64,000 bases of DNA from Lachnospiraceae bacterium (GCA_017468395.1 JAFUIR010000011.1:124001-188000), one strand, 5' to 3'. Counted from the first letter of the stretch, positions 44,894-54,764 are shown. Notes: generated from the letters alone by a model not told the origin. A program made the numbers and translations.

Positions 44894-44922
44894 ATTTTAC
44901 AATATGTGGATTTCGTGGACAA
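44894..44922 (-). promoter_or_regulatory. sigma-A promoter of hflK-hflC
   Basis: Minus-strand TTGTCC (44922-44917), a 17-base spacer and TAAAAT (44899-44894) lie about 90 bases before hflK. Confidence 0.72.
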
Positions 44923-45010
44923 TATCAAAAACTGCACGAAGAATGAAAGTTTTCTTAAATTTTTGAAAAAAAGTGCACGATAAAAGGGGGTAATGTTCTT
45001 GCGGTTGCTT

Positions 45011-45039
45011 TTTACATGGGAATCGACTATCATTAATTT
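45011..45039 (+). promoter_or_regulatory. candidate promoter of the deacetylase-glp operon
   Basis: TTTACA (45011-45016), a 17-base spacer and TAATTT (45034-45039) lie 31 bases before the first gene of a six-gene run with gaps under 70 bases. Confidence 0.45.
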
Positions 45040-45069
45040 ATAGTAATTTTAGGGAAACAGGGGGTTTTT

Positions 45070-45867
45070 ATGAAGATTTATATTTGCTTTCCGCAAGGGA
45101 AATTTAAAGTGTTGACAATGAGTTATGACGATGGAAAAAAGGCTGATGAAAGATTGGTTTCCATTTTTAATAAATATGGTATCAGGGGCACATTTAACTT
45201 AAATTATGGGCTTATGGACAGACCGGAGAGATTGGATATGGAGCAGGTTGCGGATTTGTATAAGGGACATGAGATTGCCACACATACACTGACACACCCT
45301 ACCATTGCCAGATGCCCTGGTACGCAGATTGCAGCGGAAATATTGGAAGACCGTAAAGGATGGGAGCAACTTTTGGGCTATCCGGTGAGAGGTCATGCAT
45401 ATCCCAATGGTTCTTACAGTAAAGAAGTTATTGACATATTCCGCAGTTTAGGTATTGCCTATGGCAGGGTGGTGGAAGAAACGCAGGATTTTGAATTGCC
45501 GGAAGAGCCTATGAAGTGGATGCCTACCTGTCACCACAATCACAATCTTATGGAATTGGCCGGAACATTTGCGGATTTTCAAAAATCCCAGTATTTAAAG
45601 TGCATGTATGTATGGGGGCACAGTTATGAATTTGACCGTGACAATAACTGGGAGTTAATAGAAGAATTTTGTGAGTATATGGGCGGCAGAGAAGATATTT
45701 GGTATGCCACCAATATCGAAATTATTGATTATATGAAACTTTGCAGTGACTTGCAGTTTGCCGCAGACGGTAGTTTTGTTTACAATCCCGGCGCTGCCAG
45801 TGCGTGGATTAGTGTGGATGATGTAATTAAAGAAATAAAGGGCGGTCAATTGCTTAAATTAGTATAA
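45070..45867 (+). CDS. polysaccharide deacetylase (NodB) family protein, cytoplasmic
   Basis: A 265-residue carbohydrate esterase 4-type protein. NodB motif 1 is TMSYDDGKKADE (about 18-29), motif 2 HTLTHPTIARCP (about 76-87) and the arginine/proline motif is in VRGHAYPNGSYS (about 114-125). There is no signal peptide or membrane anchor, unlike cell-wall chitin or peptidoglycan deacetylases, so it acts inside the cell on a small or imported substrate. A late CHHNHNLMEL stretch adds possible metal ligands. It may head the operon that includes the aldo/keto reductase-ferredoxin and glp genes. Confidence 0.85.
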   Translation: MKIYICFPQGKFKVLTMSYDDGKKADERLVSIFNKYGIRGTFNLNYGLMDRPERLDMEQVADLYKGHEIATHTLTHPTIARCPGTQIAAEILEDRKGWEQLLGYPVRGHAYPNGSYSKEVIDIFRSLGIAYGRVVEETQDFELPEEPMKWMPTCHHNHNLMELAGTFADFQKSQYLKCMYVWGHSYEFDRDNNWELIEEFCEYMGGREDIWYATNIEIIDYMKLCSDLQFAADGSFVYNPGAASAWISVDDVIKEIKGGQLLKLV

Positions 45868-45935
45868 AAGGAAAAATGACACAAGTGTCAAATGCGGTGT
45901 CATGGGATAATGGTTATTTTCGGGAGGAGAAGAGT

Positions 45936-46964
45936 ATGGTGCAGGTACGGCTTGGAAAAACTGAAATAGTGGTAGATAAAAATGGTTTTGGAGCACTTCC
46001 TATTCAGCGCGTCAGTGAGGAAATGGCAGAAAAATTGCTTCTTCGGGCATATGAAGGTGGTATGCGTTTTTTTGATACAGCACGTTTTTATACAGACAGT
46101 GAAAAGAAAATGGGTCAGGCATTCAAGGGTATGCGTGAAAAAGTGTATATTGCAACCAAAACGGCAGCAGTGACACCACAGGACTTTTGGAAGGATATTC
46201 ATACTTCTCTGGAAAATTTACAGACAGATTACATAGACTTGTATCAATTTCATAATCCTTCTTTTTGTCCGAAACCGGGAGACGGAAGTGGTGTATATGA
46301 GGCGATGCTGGAGGCAAAAGAAAAAGGCATGGTGCATCATATCGGTATTACGAACCATCGGCTGGCAGTGGCAAAAGAGGCTATAGAAAGTGGTTTATAC
46401 GAGACATTGCAGTTCCCCTTTTGTTATCTGGCTTCAGAGAAAGAACTGGAGTTGGTGCAGATGTGTAAAGAGGCGGACATGGGATTTATTGCCATGAAAG
46501 CTTTGTCCGGCGGGTTAATTACCAACTCTGCTGCGGCTTACGCATATTTAGCGCAGTTTGACAATGTATTGCCTATTTGGGGCGTACAAAGAAGTCATGA
46601 ACTGGAGGAATTTCTTTCATATATTGTGAATCCGCCTGCAATGACGCCCCAACTTCAGAAAATAATTGAAGATGACCGGGCTGAACTTGCAGGAGAGTTT
46701 TGTCGTGGGTGCGGTTATTGTATGCCCTGTCCGGTGGGAATTGAAATTAATAACTGTGCCAGAATGTATTTGCTTCTCAGACGTTCTCCGGCCCGGTTAC
46801 AACTTACGGAAGAAGTGCAGGCTAAAATGAAAAAAATTGAAGAATGTCTGCACTGCGGTAAGTGTGCATCCAAGTGTCCCTACGGATTGGACACCCCTGC
46901 GCTGCTTCAGAGAAATTATGAAGATTATAAGGCGGTTTTGAAGGATAGAAGTTTGGTGCTGTAG
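45936..46964 (+). CDS. aldo/keto reductase fused to a C-terminal [4Fe-4S] ferredoxin domain
   Basis: A 342-residue oxidoreductase. The TIM-barrel part (about 1-255) has RFFDTARFYTDSE and ATKTAA with catalytic Asp, Tyr and Lys. The C-terminal part has two clusters of four cysteines (CRGCGYCMPCP at about 266-276; CLHCGKCASKCP at about 309-320), each able to hold a [4Fe-4S] cluster. It could pass electrons between NAD(P)H and ferredoxin during anaerobic sugar or glycerol metabolism. GGGAGGA at 45922-45928 supports ATG 45936 over the earlier ATG at 45876. It precedes the glp genes by 53 bases. Confidence 0.88.
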   Translation: MVQVRLGKTEIVVDKNGFGALPIQRVSEEMAEKLLLRAYEGGMRFFDTARFYTDSEKKMGQAFKGMREKVYIATKTAAVTPQDFWKDIHTSLENLQTDYIDLYQFHNPSFCPKPGDGSGVYEAMLEAKEKGMVHHIGITNHRLAVAKEAIESGLYETLQFPFCYLASEKELELVQMCKEADMGFIAMKALSGGLITNSAAAYAYLAQFDNVLPIWGVQRSHELEEFLSYIVNPPAMTPQLQKIIEDDRAELAGEFCRGCGYCMPCPVGIEINNCARMYLLLRRSPARLQLTEEVQAKMKKIEECLHCGKCASKCPYGLDTPALLQRNYEDYKAVLKDRSLVL

Positions 46965-47017
46965 GATGCCGGAAGTCTGAAAAGAGGTTGACATAACAAG
47001 AAAGGCGGAAATGCAAA

Positions 47018-48484
47018 ATGTATGATGTAATTGTCATTGGGGCAGGAGTCACAGGTAGCGCTATAGCGAGAGAATTGTCCAAATATGAGAGAAACGTGGC
47101 GGTAATAGAAAAGGCATCGGATATATGCGAAGGTACATCCAAGGCAAACAGCGGTATTGTGCATGCCGGTTATGATGCGGTGCCGGGAACTCTTAAGGCA
47201 AAATTGAATGTGGCGGGAAATGAAAAAATGGAGAGTCTTTCCAAGGAACTGGATTTTCCTTTTCGCCGCAATGGTTCGCTGGTGCTGATGTTTGAGGAAG
47301 AAGACAGACCGGCTTTGGAGGCATTGTACGAGAGAGGGCTTACAAACGGTGTAAAAGATTTGCGTATTTTGACACCGGAGGAAGTTCGAAAAATAGAGCC
47401 GGGGGTTACAAAGCAGGTGGCAGGCGCCCTTTATGCACCTACCGGTGGTATTGTATGTCCGTTCGGTCTGAATATAGCGCTGGCAGAAAATGCATGTGAC
47501 AATGGTGTCAGTTTCTTTTTGGATACAGAAGTACTTGGGATTGAAAAAAAGCGGGATGAGCAGGGAACTTATTATCGGATTTGTACCGGCAGCAGAAAAA
47601 ATGGAGAGACAATTTTTGAAAGCCGGGTGGTAATCAATGCAGCCGGAGTTTATGCAGATTATATTCATAATATGGTTTCCGAAAAGAAAATGACCATTAC
47701 CCCCAGAAAAGGGGAATATTGTTTGCTGGATAAGACGGAGGGGAAATTAATAAAGTCTACGGTATTCCAGTTGCCCTCCAAAATGGGAAAGGGAATTTTG
47801 GTAACGCCCACGGTGCATGGCAATTTGCTGGTGGGACCTACGGCGCAGGATATTGATGATAAAGAAGGGGTTAATACTACTGCTTTGGGATTGGAGACGG
47901 TTATGTCCAAAGCAAGCCGGAGCGTGGAAACACTTTCCGGTAAGAAAATTATCACTTCCTTTGCGGGACTTCGACCGCATGAAGACGGCGGTGATTTTAT
48001 TATTGAGGAAGTGACAGATGCGTCAGGTTTTATTGATGCAGCCGGAATAGATTCACCGGGACTTAGCTGCGTCCCTGTAATCGGGGAGTATGTAGCAGAC
48101 ATTGTAAACAAAATCAGTCCGGCGCCCCGTAAAAAGAATTTTATCGCCACCAGAAAAGGTGTGCCCTCCATGGCAGAGGCAACGGAGCGGGAACGACAGG
48201 CACTGATTGCGGAAAATCCGGCTTTTGGACAGGTGATTTGCCGCTGCGAAATGGTGACGGAGGGTGAGATTTTAAATGCCATCCATAGGACTTTGGGTGC
48301 CACTACATTAGATGGCATAAAGCGCAGAACAAGAGCGGGAATGGGCAGATGCCAGGCCGGTTTTTGTGCCCCAAAAACGGTGGAGATTTTGGCAAGGGAA
48401 CTTGGCGTGGATATGGAGCAGATTACAAAAGCCGGTGGCAATTCCGGATTTTTGGATGGCACCAATAAGGAGGTACAGTCATGA
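47018..48484 (+). CDS. glpA: GlpA-like FAD-dependent glycerol-3-phosphate dehydrogenase
   Basis: A 488-residue flavoprotein. The Rossmann FAD site VIVIGAGVTGSAIARELSKY (about 4-23) leads a DAO-type oxidase fold, and a C-terminal BFD-like [2Fe-2S] region shows ICRCEMVTEGEI and the later CQAGFC (about 407-450). This matches anaerobic GlpA, which oxidises glycerol 3-phosphate to DHAP. It overlaps the next gene by 4 bases. The membrane subunit GlpC is not nearby; the usual Clostridia arrangement replaces it with DUF1667. The exact substrate is inferred from glpK. Confidence 0.88.
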   Translation: MYDVIVIGAGVTGSAIARELSKYERNVAVIEKASDICEGTSKANSGIVHAGYDAVPGTLKAKLNVAGNEKMESLSKELDFPFRRNGSLVLMFEEEDRPALEALYERGLTNGVKDLRILTPEEVRKIEPGVTKQVAGALYAPTGGIVCPFGLNIALAENACDNGVSFFLDTEVLGIEKKRDEQGTYYRICTGSRKNGETIFESRVVINAAGVYADYIHNMVSEKKMTITPRKGEYCLLDKTEGKLIKSTVFQLPSKMGKGILVTPTVHGNLLVGPTAQDIDDKEGVNTTALGLETVMSKASRSVETLSGKKIITSFAGLRPHEDGGDFIIEEVTDASGFIDAAGIDSPGLSCVPVIGEYVADIVNKISPAPRKKNFIATRKGVPSMAEATERERQALIAENPAFGQVICRCEMVTEGEILNAIHRTLGATTLDGIKRRTRAGMGRCQAGFCAPKTVEILARELGVDMEQITKAGGNSGFLDGTNKEVQS

Positions 48485-49770
48485 CAGACGGACAGAATGT
48501 ACAGGTGGATGTAGCCATTATCGGCGGCGGTCCGGCGGGATTGGCAGCAGCCTTGGGAGCCAAAAAAAGGGGCGCAGACAATATTTTGATTATTGAGCGT
48601 GACAACGAATTGGGCGGTATTTTGAACCAGTGTATTCATAATGGTTTTGGTCTGCACACTTTCAAAGAAGAATTGACAGGACCGGAGTATGCGGCCAGAT
48701 TCATAGAGGAAGTAAAGAAAGAAAAGATTCCTTATTTGCTTAATACTATTGTGGTGGATGTGGACGCCGAGGGCAAAATTTTGACTTTAATGAGCCGTGA
48801 GAGAGGGCTTTTTAAAATACGGGCAAAGGCTGTAGTTCTTGCCATGGGATGCAGGGAACGCTCCAGAGGGGCACTGAATATCCCGGGATATCGTCCGGCG
48901 GGAATTTACTCTGCGGGAACTGCCCAGCGATATGTAAATATGGAAGGACGAATGCCCGGCAGGGAAGTAGTGATTTTGGGTTCGGGAGATATCGGTCTTA
49001 TTATGGCAAGGCGTATGACTTTGGAAGGCGCAAAAGTAAAACTGGTGGCAGAGATAATGCCTTACTGTGGCGGTCTTAAACGAAACATAGTGCAGTGTCT
49101 GGAGGACTACGGAATCCCTCTGAGACTCAGCCATACAGTGGTAGATATTCACGGAAAAGAGCGTCTGAAAGGAGTGACTTTGACCCGGGTGGATGAACAT
49201 TCCAAACCTATTCCCGGCACGGAGGAATACATTCCTTGTGATACTTTATTATTGTCCTGTGGTCTTATTCCCGAAAATGAATTGTCTTCGGGTATGGGTG
49301 TGGAACTTAGTTCTATTACCGGCGGACCTGTGGTGAATGAGAGCCTTGAGACAAATTTGGAAGGCGTTTTTGCCTGTGGAAATGTACTCCATGTACATGA
49401 TTTGGTGGATTATGTGTCTGAGGAAGCGGCCAAGGCAGGGGAAAATGCGGCTGAATATGTGGAAAGACAGATAAGGGAGACGTCCCGCGGTATTCCGGTT
49501 TGCGGAGAAAAAGGGGTGCGCTATACGGTTCCGTCTTACCTACGCCCGGAATATATGGATGACCCTCAGGTCATACGCTTTCGTGTGGGAAGTAACTATC
49601 AAAATGTGTCTGTGGTTGTTTATGTTAATGACATATGCGTCATAAAAATAAAAAAACGGACAATGGCTCCGGGAGAAATGGAGCAGATAAAATTAAAGAA
49701 GTCTGATTTGGAAAAAGTGTGTGAATGTAATAAGGTGCAGAATATCCGCATTTGTATTGAAGAGCAGTAG
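48481..49770 (+). CDS. NAD(FAD)-dependent oxidoreductase, GlpB-like partner subunit
   Basis: A 429-residue pyridine-nucleotide-disulfide-type flavoprotein. The N-terminal FAD motif AIIGGGPAGLAAALGAKKRG (about 12-31) and IERDNELGGIL are followed by the second dinucleotide motif VVILGSGDIGLIMARRM (about 161-177) and a late FACGNVLHVHDLVD. In Clostridia this protein always follows a GlpA-like one and probably takes electrons from it to NAD. It is translationally coupled to glpA (ATGA) and 26 bases before the DUF1667 gene. Confidence 0.87.
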   Translation: MTDGQNVQVDVAIIGGGPAGLAAALGAKKRGADNILIIERDNELGGILNQCIHNGFGLHTFKEELTGPEYAARFIEEVKKEKIPYLLNTIVVDVDAEGKILTLMSRERGLFKIRAKAVVLAMGCRERSRGALNIPGYRPAGIYSAGTAQRYVNMEGRMPGREVVILGSGDIGLIMARRMTLEGAKVKLVAEIMPYCGGLKRNIVQCLEDYGIPLRLSHTVVDIHGKERLKGVTLTRVDEHSKPIPGTEEYIPCDTLLLSCGLIPENELSSGMGVELSSITGGPVVNESLETNLEGVFACGNVLHVHDLVDYVSEEAAKAGENAAEYVERQIRETSRGIPVCGEKGVRYTVPSYLRPEYMDDPQVIRFRVGSNYQNVSVVVYVNDICVIKIKKRTMAPGEMEQIKLKKSDLEKVCECNKVQNIRICIEEQ

Positions 49771-49796
49771 CCGGTAAGGGCAGAAATGGGGTAAAT

Positions 49797-50165
49797 ATGG
49801 AAAAAAGAGAAATGATATGTATTTGCTGTCCGCTGGGCTGTGCTTTGACGGCAGTGCGAGATAAAGAAGGAGAAATTACCGTCACGGGAAACACTTGTCC
49901 CAGAGGAGAGGCCTATGCAAAAAATGAATGCTTAAGTCCGAAACGTACCGTGACAACTACAGTGCGGGTAAAAGGGGAAGCGCAGGCGGCCATGGTGTCC
50001 GTAAAAACGGCCGGGGAAATTCCGAAGGACAAAATCATGGACTGTATCCGTGAATTGGCAGGGGTAGAGGTAGCTTTGCCGGTCCGTATCGGAGATGTAG
50101 TATTAAAAAATGTGGCCGGAACAGGAATTGACGTTGTGGCTACAAAGAACATAGAGAAAAAATAA
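49797..50165 (+). CDS. DUF1667 domain protein (Cys-rich partner of the glp oxidoreductases)
   Basis: A 122-residue protein. The N-terminal [10 protein letters not shown] (about 7-16) and [13 protein letters not shown] (about 33-45) contain cysteine pairs likely to bind a metal or [Fe-S] cluster; the remainder is small and beta-rich. It lies between the flavoprotein pair and glpK and is likely the electron-transfer third subunit. No catalytic activity has been established for the family. Confidence 0.85.
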   Translation: MEKREMICICCPLGCALTAVRDKEGEITVTGNTCPRGEAYAKNECLSPKRTVTTTVRVKGEAQAAMVSVKTAGEIPKDKIMDCIRELAGVEVALPVRIGDVVLKNVAGTGIDVVATKNIEKK

Positions 50166-50187
50166 AGGACGATTTGGAGGGTTGATT

Positions 50188-51684
50188 ATGCAAACTTATG
50201 TAATGGCATTGGATCAGGGGACCACCAGCTCACGTTGCATTTTGTTTGACAAAAAAGGGAATATTTGCTCTATGGCACAAAGGGAATTTACCCAAATTTA
50301 TCCCAAACCCGGTTGGGTAGAGCATAATCCTATGGAAATTTGGGCTTCCCAGATGTCGGTAGCCACGGAGGCTATGACTATGGTAGGGGCAAAGCCGGAG
50401 CAGATTGCGGGTATCGGTATCACCAACCAGCGCGAAACCACTATTGTGTGGGATAAACGTACCGGGGAACCGGTTTATAATGCCATCGTATGGCAGTGCC
50501 GCCGTACAGCGGATATGATAGATGCGCTTTCGGAAGATGGATTTGATAAAGTTATCCGGGAAAAAACAGGATTAGTGCCGGATGCGTATTTCAGTGCCTC
50601 CAAAATTGCTTGGATTTTAAATAATGTACCGGGTGCCAGGGCAAGAGCGGAAGCGGGAGATTTGCTGTTCGGAACGGTGGACACTTGGCTAATCTGGCAG
50701 TTGACAAAGGGAAAAGTGCATGTGACGGATTATACCAATGCATCCCGGACCATGCTTTACGATATTTATAATTTGTGCTGGGATAAAGATATTATGGCAA
50801 GATTCCGGATTCCGGCATCCATGCTTCCTTCGGTGCAGCCTTCCAGCAGTATTTACGGGCATACAGACAGCAGTATTCTGGGCGGGGAAATTCCTATTGC
50901 GGGTGCAGCGGGAGATCAGCAGTGTGCACTTTTTGGTCAGTGCTGTTTTGAACAGGGCGATGTGAAAAATACATATGGAACGGGTTGTTTTCTGCTAATG
51001 AATACAGGACATAAGGCTATTTCTACCGACAGCGGTCTGCTCACAACCATTGCGGCAAGTGTGGGTAATAAGGTGGAATATGCGTTGGAGGGCAGTGTTT
51101 TCGTGGCAGGGGCTTCGATTCAGTGGCTTCGGGACGGTATGCGTATGATGCGAAGTGCGGCTGACTCCGAAGAATATGCGACACGAGTGTCAGATACAGG
51201 CGGTGTATATATTGTGCCGGCTTTTGCGGGAATGGGTGCACCCTATTGGGACCAGTACGCCAGAGGAACTGTTGTGGGAATTACCAGAGGATGCAGTAAA
51301 GAGCATTTTATCCGTGCAACTTTGGAATCCATCGCTTACCAGACCTCGGATGTGTTGGTGGCTATGGAGGAAGTGTCAGGTATTCATTTAAACAGTTTGA
51401 AGGTGGATGGAGGCGCAAGTGCCAACAACTTCCTGATGCAGTTCCAGTCCGATATTCTGGGAACGGTGGTGCATCGTCCCAAGTGTATTGAAACCACGGC
51501 TCTCGGAGCGGCATATTTGGCCGGTCTGGCTGTAGGTTACTGGAAAAACAAAGACGAAATCCGCGAGAATTGGATGCTTGGCAAGGCTTTTGAACCTTCC
51601 ATGGAAGAGGTGCAGCGGGAGAAACTTTTGAAGGGCTGGAAACGGGCCGTGAAGTGTGCGCTTGCGTGGGCGGAAGAAGAATAA
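50188..51684 (+). CDS. glpK: glycerol kinase
   Basis: A 498-residue FGGY kinase that phosphorylates glycerol to glycerol 3-phosphate with ATP. ATP/phosphate motif [13 protein letters not shown] (about 6-18), [19 protein letters not shown], the FGGY signatures ([13 protein letters not shown], and [11 protein letters not shown]-like [15 protein letters not shown]) are intact. GGAGGG at 50176-50181 places the start at ATG 50188 rather than the in-frame TTG at 50182. It feeds the GlpA-like dehydrogenase directly upstream. No terminator is visible behind it. Confidence 0.96.
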   Translation: MQTYVMALDQGTTSSRCILFDKKGNICSMAQREFTQIYPKPGWVEHNPMEIWASQMSVATEAMTMVGAKPEQIAGIGITNQRETTIVWDKRTGEPVYNAIVWQCRRTADMIDALSEDGFDKVIREKTGLVPDAYFSASKIAWILNNVPGARARAEAGDLLFGTVDTWLIWQLTKGKVHVTDYTNASRTMLYDIYNLCWDKDIMARFRIPASMLPSVQPSSSIYGHTDSSILGGEIPIAGAAGDQQCALFGQCCFEQGDVKNTYGTGCFLLMNTGHKAISTDSGLLTTIAASVGNKVEYALEGSVFVAGASIQWLRDGMRMMRSAADSEEYATRVSDTGGVYIVPAFAGMGAPYWDQYARGTVVGITRGCSKEHFIRATLESIAYQTSDVLVAMEEVSGIHLNSLKVDGGASANNFLMQFQSDILGTVVHRPKCIETTALGAAYLAGLAVGYWKNKDEIRENWMLGKAFEPSMEEVQREKLLKGWKRAVKCALAWAEEE

Positions 51685-51705
51685 TTATTTAATCCGGAAA
51701 AATGT

Positions 51706-51733
51706 TTGAACTGCTCCCGGATTGTGATATGAT
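51706..51733 (+). promoter_or_regulatory. candidate promoter of the aminotransferase-patatin-uppP unit
   Basis: TTGAAC (51706-51711), a 16-base spacer and TATGAT (51728-51733) lie about 80 bases upstream of the aminotransferase. Confidence 0.6.
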
Positions 51734-51814
51734 AATATGATGAAGTGCAGTGACAGAGTTTAAAAGTGTCCTGAGAAAAAAACAAGTCACCAATGTGGCG
51801 GAATGTGAGGAATT

Positions 51815-53008
51815 ATGATCGTACAGAAATATAAAGATATGTTATCCGGAAAATCCGTTATCAGACAGTTGTCTGAGTTTGCTACAGCCAGAGGTGCTGA
51901 AATCGGATATGAAAATGTGTTTGACTACAGTCTTGGAAATCCTTCCGTGCCTGTTCCCCAGGAGTTTACGGATGTGATGATTGATATGCTGCAAAATAAA
52001 AATCCCATGGAACTTCATGGCTACAGCCCCAGTTTGGGTATTACTTCCGTGAGAGCGGCTATTGCGGATTCTTTAAAGGAAAGATTTGGAATTCCCTACA
52101 CGGCGGACCATATTTTTATGGCATCCGGTGCGGCAGGTGCGCTGGCTCATGCTTTCCGTCTGGTAACTGAGCCCGGAGATGAGATTTTGACCTTTGCACC
52201 CTTTTTCCCGGAATACAATCCTTATGTAAATCTGACAGGAGCGGTACTGAAAATTGTGCCTCCCAACACAGCAGATTTCCAGATTAATTTTGAGGCTTTT
52301 GAGGAAATGGTAAATGAAAAGACCATGGCGGTGCTGATTAACACCCCCAACAATCCTTCCGGCATTGTTTATTCCACAGAGACTATTCAAAAACTGGCAG
52401 AGGTTCTGACCAGAAAATCTGAGGAATATGGACATGATATATTTGTCATTTCTGACGAACCTTATCGTGAGATCGTGTTTGAAGGTGTGGAAGCACCCTG
52501 TGTTTCAGCTTTTTATGATAATACCATTATGTGCTATTCTTTCTCCAAATCCCTGTCTCTTCCCGGTGAAAGAATCGGTTATGTGGCAATCAACCCTGCT
52601 TGCAAGGAAGCAGAGACAATGGTGGTTATGTGCGGTCAGATTTCCAGAGGAACCGGACACAACTGTCCTCCTTCTATTATCCAGTTGGCAGTTTCAAAGG
52701 TGCTGGATAAGACAGCGGATTTGTCTGTGTATGAGACTAACATGAATTTGATTTACAATGAACTTATGGATTTGGGCTTTACTTGCGTGAAACCCGGCGG
52801 AACTTTCTATATTTTCCCCAAGGCACTTGAGGAAGATGCAAAGGTATTTTGCCAGAAGGCGTTAAAATATGACCTTATCCTGGTGCCTGCGGATTCTTTT
52901 GGATGTCCCGGTTACTTCCGTATGGCTTACTGCATTGATACGGAAAAGGTAAAACGCTCTTTGGTGGCGCTGAGAAAGTTTGTGGAGACGGAGTATCCCA
53001 ACCGATAG
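51815..53008 (+). CDS. pyridoxal-phosphate aminotransferase, class I/II
   Basis: A 397-residue PLP enzyme of fold type I. The PLP lysine is in YSFSKSLSLPGERIGY (about 234-249), the NTPNNPSG block (about 172-179) and SDEPYREI (about 208-215) bind substrate and cofactor, and the C-terminal PADSFGCPGYFRMAY holds the carboxylate-binding arginine. It resembles aspartate or aromatic aminotransferases; substrate cannot be told by eye. It starts at an ATG after TGAGGAATT and is 35 bases before the patatin gene. Confidence 0.9.
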   Translation: MIVQKYKDMLSGKSVIRQLSEFATARGAEIGYENVFDYSLGNPSVPVPQEFTDVMIDMLQNKNPMELHGYSPSLGITSVRAAIADSLKERFGIPYTADHIFMASGAAGALAHAFRLVTEPGDEILTFAPFFPEYNPYVNLTGAVLKIVPPNTADFQINFEAFEEMVNEKTMAVLINTPNNPSGIVYSTETIQKLAEVLTRKSEEYGHDIFVISDEPYREIVFEGVEAPCVSAFYDNTIMCYSFSKSLSLPGERIGYVAINPACKEAETMVVMCGQISRGTGHNCPPSIIQLAVSKVLDKTADLSVYETNMNLIYNELMDLGFTCVKPGGTFYIFPKALEEDAKVFCQKALKYDLILVPADSFGCPGYFRMAYCIDTEKVKRSLVALRKFVETEYPNR

Positions 53009-53043
53009 GCAAAAAGAATGTGCGACAGAAATGAGGTGTGAGT

Positions 53044-53910
53044 ATGTATCAGGCCGGACTTGTTTTGGAAGGCGGTGGCATGAAAGGGGTCTATACCGCA
53101 GGTGTGCTGGACTTCTTTCTTGATAAAGGAATTGAATTTTCTAATATTTACGGTGTATCAGCAGGGGCTTGCCATATGTGCAGTTATGTGTCCAAGCAGA
53201 GGCGCCGTGCGCTGGATATAAATATTGACTATTTGGACACCAGAAAATATTGCAGCGTGGAAAGTCTGCTGACCAGCGGGGATTTGTTCAACGTAGATAT
53301 GGCATATCACTTGATTCCGGACTATCTGCATCCGTATGACCATGAAACTTTCGCTAAATATAAGGGAAGAATGTACTCCGTGGTAACCAATATCGAAACC
53401 GGAAGACCGGAGTATTTGCGCCTTAGGGATATGAAAAAAGATATTGATATGATTCGGGCATCCGCTTCGCTGCCTTTGGTTTCCAGAAATGTAAAGATTG
53501 GGAAGAAAGTCTATTTAGATGGTGGTATTTCCGATGCAATCCCTTTGAAAAAATCTATTTTGGACGGCAACCTGAAAAACGTGGTTATTATGACAAAAGA
53601 AGTGGGCTATGTGCGCAAACCTACCTCTGCCGCAACTTTGGCAATAATAAAAATGCGTTATTTGAAGTATCCAAAGGTGCATGATTTGATGGCAGGACGT
53701 CATATAAATTATAATGAGACACTGAAATTTATCGAGAGACAGCAGGAAAACGGTAAGGCCTTTGTGATTCGTCCTTCCAAAGTAAGTGATGTGGGACGTA
53801 TTGAAAAAGATGCGGATAAATTGATGGCTTTGTATCAGGAAGGCTATGATGACGCCGCGGCGAACTTTGAGGCATTACTCAATTACCTGGAATCCGGTAT
53901 GGAGGAATAA
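53044..53910 (+). CDS. patatin-like phospholipase (YjjU-type)
   Basis: A 288-residue acyl hydrolase with a Ser-Asp dyad. It has the oxyanion GGGMKG (about 11-16), nucleophile elbow GVSAG (about 38-42) and catalytic Asp in LDGGISDAIPL (about 158-168). It lacks a signal peptide and presumably acts on membrane lipids from the cytoplasm. An in-frame GTG at 53038 is rejected for the ATG, which better fits AGGTG at 53033. One base separates its stop from uppP, whose ribosome binding site lies in its last codons, so the two are co-translated. Confidence 0.9.
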   Translation: MYQAGLVLEGGGMKGVYTAGVLDFFLDKGIEFSNIYGVSAGACHMCSYVSKQRRRALDINIDYLDTRKYCSVESLLTSGDLFNVDMAYHLIPDYLHPYDHETFAKYKGRMYSVVTNIETGRPEYLRLRDMKKDIDMIRASASLPLVSRNVKIGKKVYLDGGISDAIPLKKSILDGNLKNVVIMTKEVGYVRKPTSAATLAIIKMRYLKYPKVHDLMAGRHINYNETLKFIERQQENGKAFVIRPSKVSDVGRIEKDADKLMALYQEGYDDAAANFEALLNYLESGMEE

Positions 53911-53911
53911 T

Positions 53912-54757
53912 ATGTTAGACATTTTAAAAGCAATTTTGTTTGGTATTGTGGAAGGTATTACGGAGTGGCTGCCTGTCAGTAGTACCGGACATTTGATACT
54001 GTTGGAAGAATTTATAAAAATGGACGTATCAAAAGAATTTTGGAATTTGTTTTTGGTAGTTATCCAGTTGGGTGCCATTCTGGCTTCGGTAATTTTATTC
54101 TGGAATAAGATATGGCCCTTTCAGAAACCCAACAAGGCAGAGGGAAAGAGTATTTTTAAGGTAGATACATGGATGCTCCTTTTCAAAGTAGGGGTTGCCT
54201 GTATTCCCGGTGTGATTTTTGCGGTGCTTGGGGTTGATGATATTTGTGATAAATATTTCTACAATGGAGTGGGCGTAGCTCTGGCACTGATTATTTTTGG
54301 TGTGATTTTTATTCTGGTGGAGAACTGGAACAAGAAAAGAACGGCCAAGTATAATGACTTGGCAGATTTGACATTCCAATTGGCTATTTACATTGGTCTT
54401 TTTCAGTTGCTGGCAGCAGCATTCCCCGGAACAAGCCGTTCCGGCGCAACCATTATCGGTGCACTTGTTCTGGGAGTATCCAGAACTGCAGCATCGGAAT
54501 TCACTTTCATTTTGGCGATACCTGCAATGCTTGGAGCAAGCCTTTTGGAATTGAAAGATTATCTGGAACTGGGCATGACCATGGGAGGTACGGAAATTGC
54601 CATTTTACTGGTGGGCGTAATTGTATCCTTTATTGTTTCCGTTGTAGTAATAAAATTCCTTATGGGTTACATTAAAAAGCACGATTTCAAGGTGTTTGGT
54701 TGGTACAGAATCGTGCTGGGTGTTATAGTTTTCCTGTATTTTGCACTGTTTGCATAG
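53912..54757 (+). CDS. uppP: undecaprenyl-diphosphatase
   Basis: A 281-residue integral membrane phosphatase (BacA family) that recycles undecaprenyl pyrophosphate for cell-wall synthesis and confers low-level bacitracin resistance. The catalytic motifs EGITEWLPVSSTGHL (about 13-27) and GTSRSGATI (about 170-178) are intact among about eight helices. The start at 53912 follows GGAGGA; earlier in-frame codons lie in the patatin gene. It faces the MBOAT gene with only 7 bases between stops. Confidence 0.96.
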   Translation: MLDILKAILFGIVEGITEWLPVSSTGHLILLEEFIKMDVSKEFWNLFLVVIQLGAILASVILFWNKIWPFQKPNKAEGKSIFKVDTWMLLFKVGVACIPGVIFAVLGVDDICDKYFYNGVGVALALIIFGVIFILVENWNKKRTAKYNDLADLTFQLAIYIGLFQLLAAAFPGTSRSGATIIGALVLGVSRTAASEFTFILAIPAMLGASLLELKDYLELGMTMGGTEIAILLVGVIVSFIVSVVVIKFLMGYIKKHDFKVFGWYRIVLGVIVFLYFALFA

Positions 54758-54764
54758 TTTAGGG

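Noticed and set aside
47665-48657. Open frame of 330 codons antisense to glpA and the following gene
   Set aside because: No plausible domain, no ribosome binding site, fully covered by two well-supported genes.
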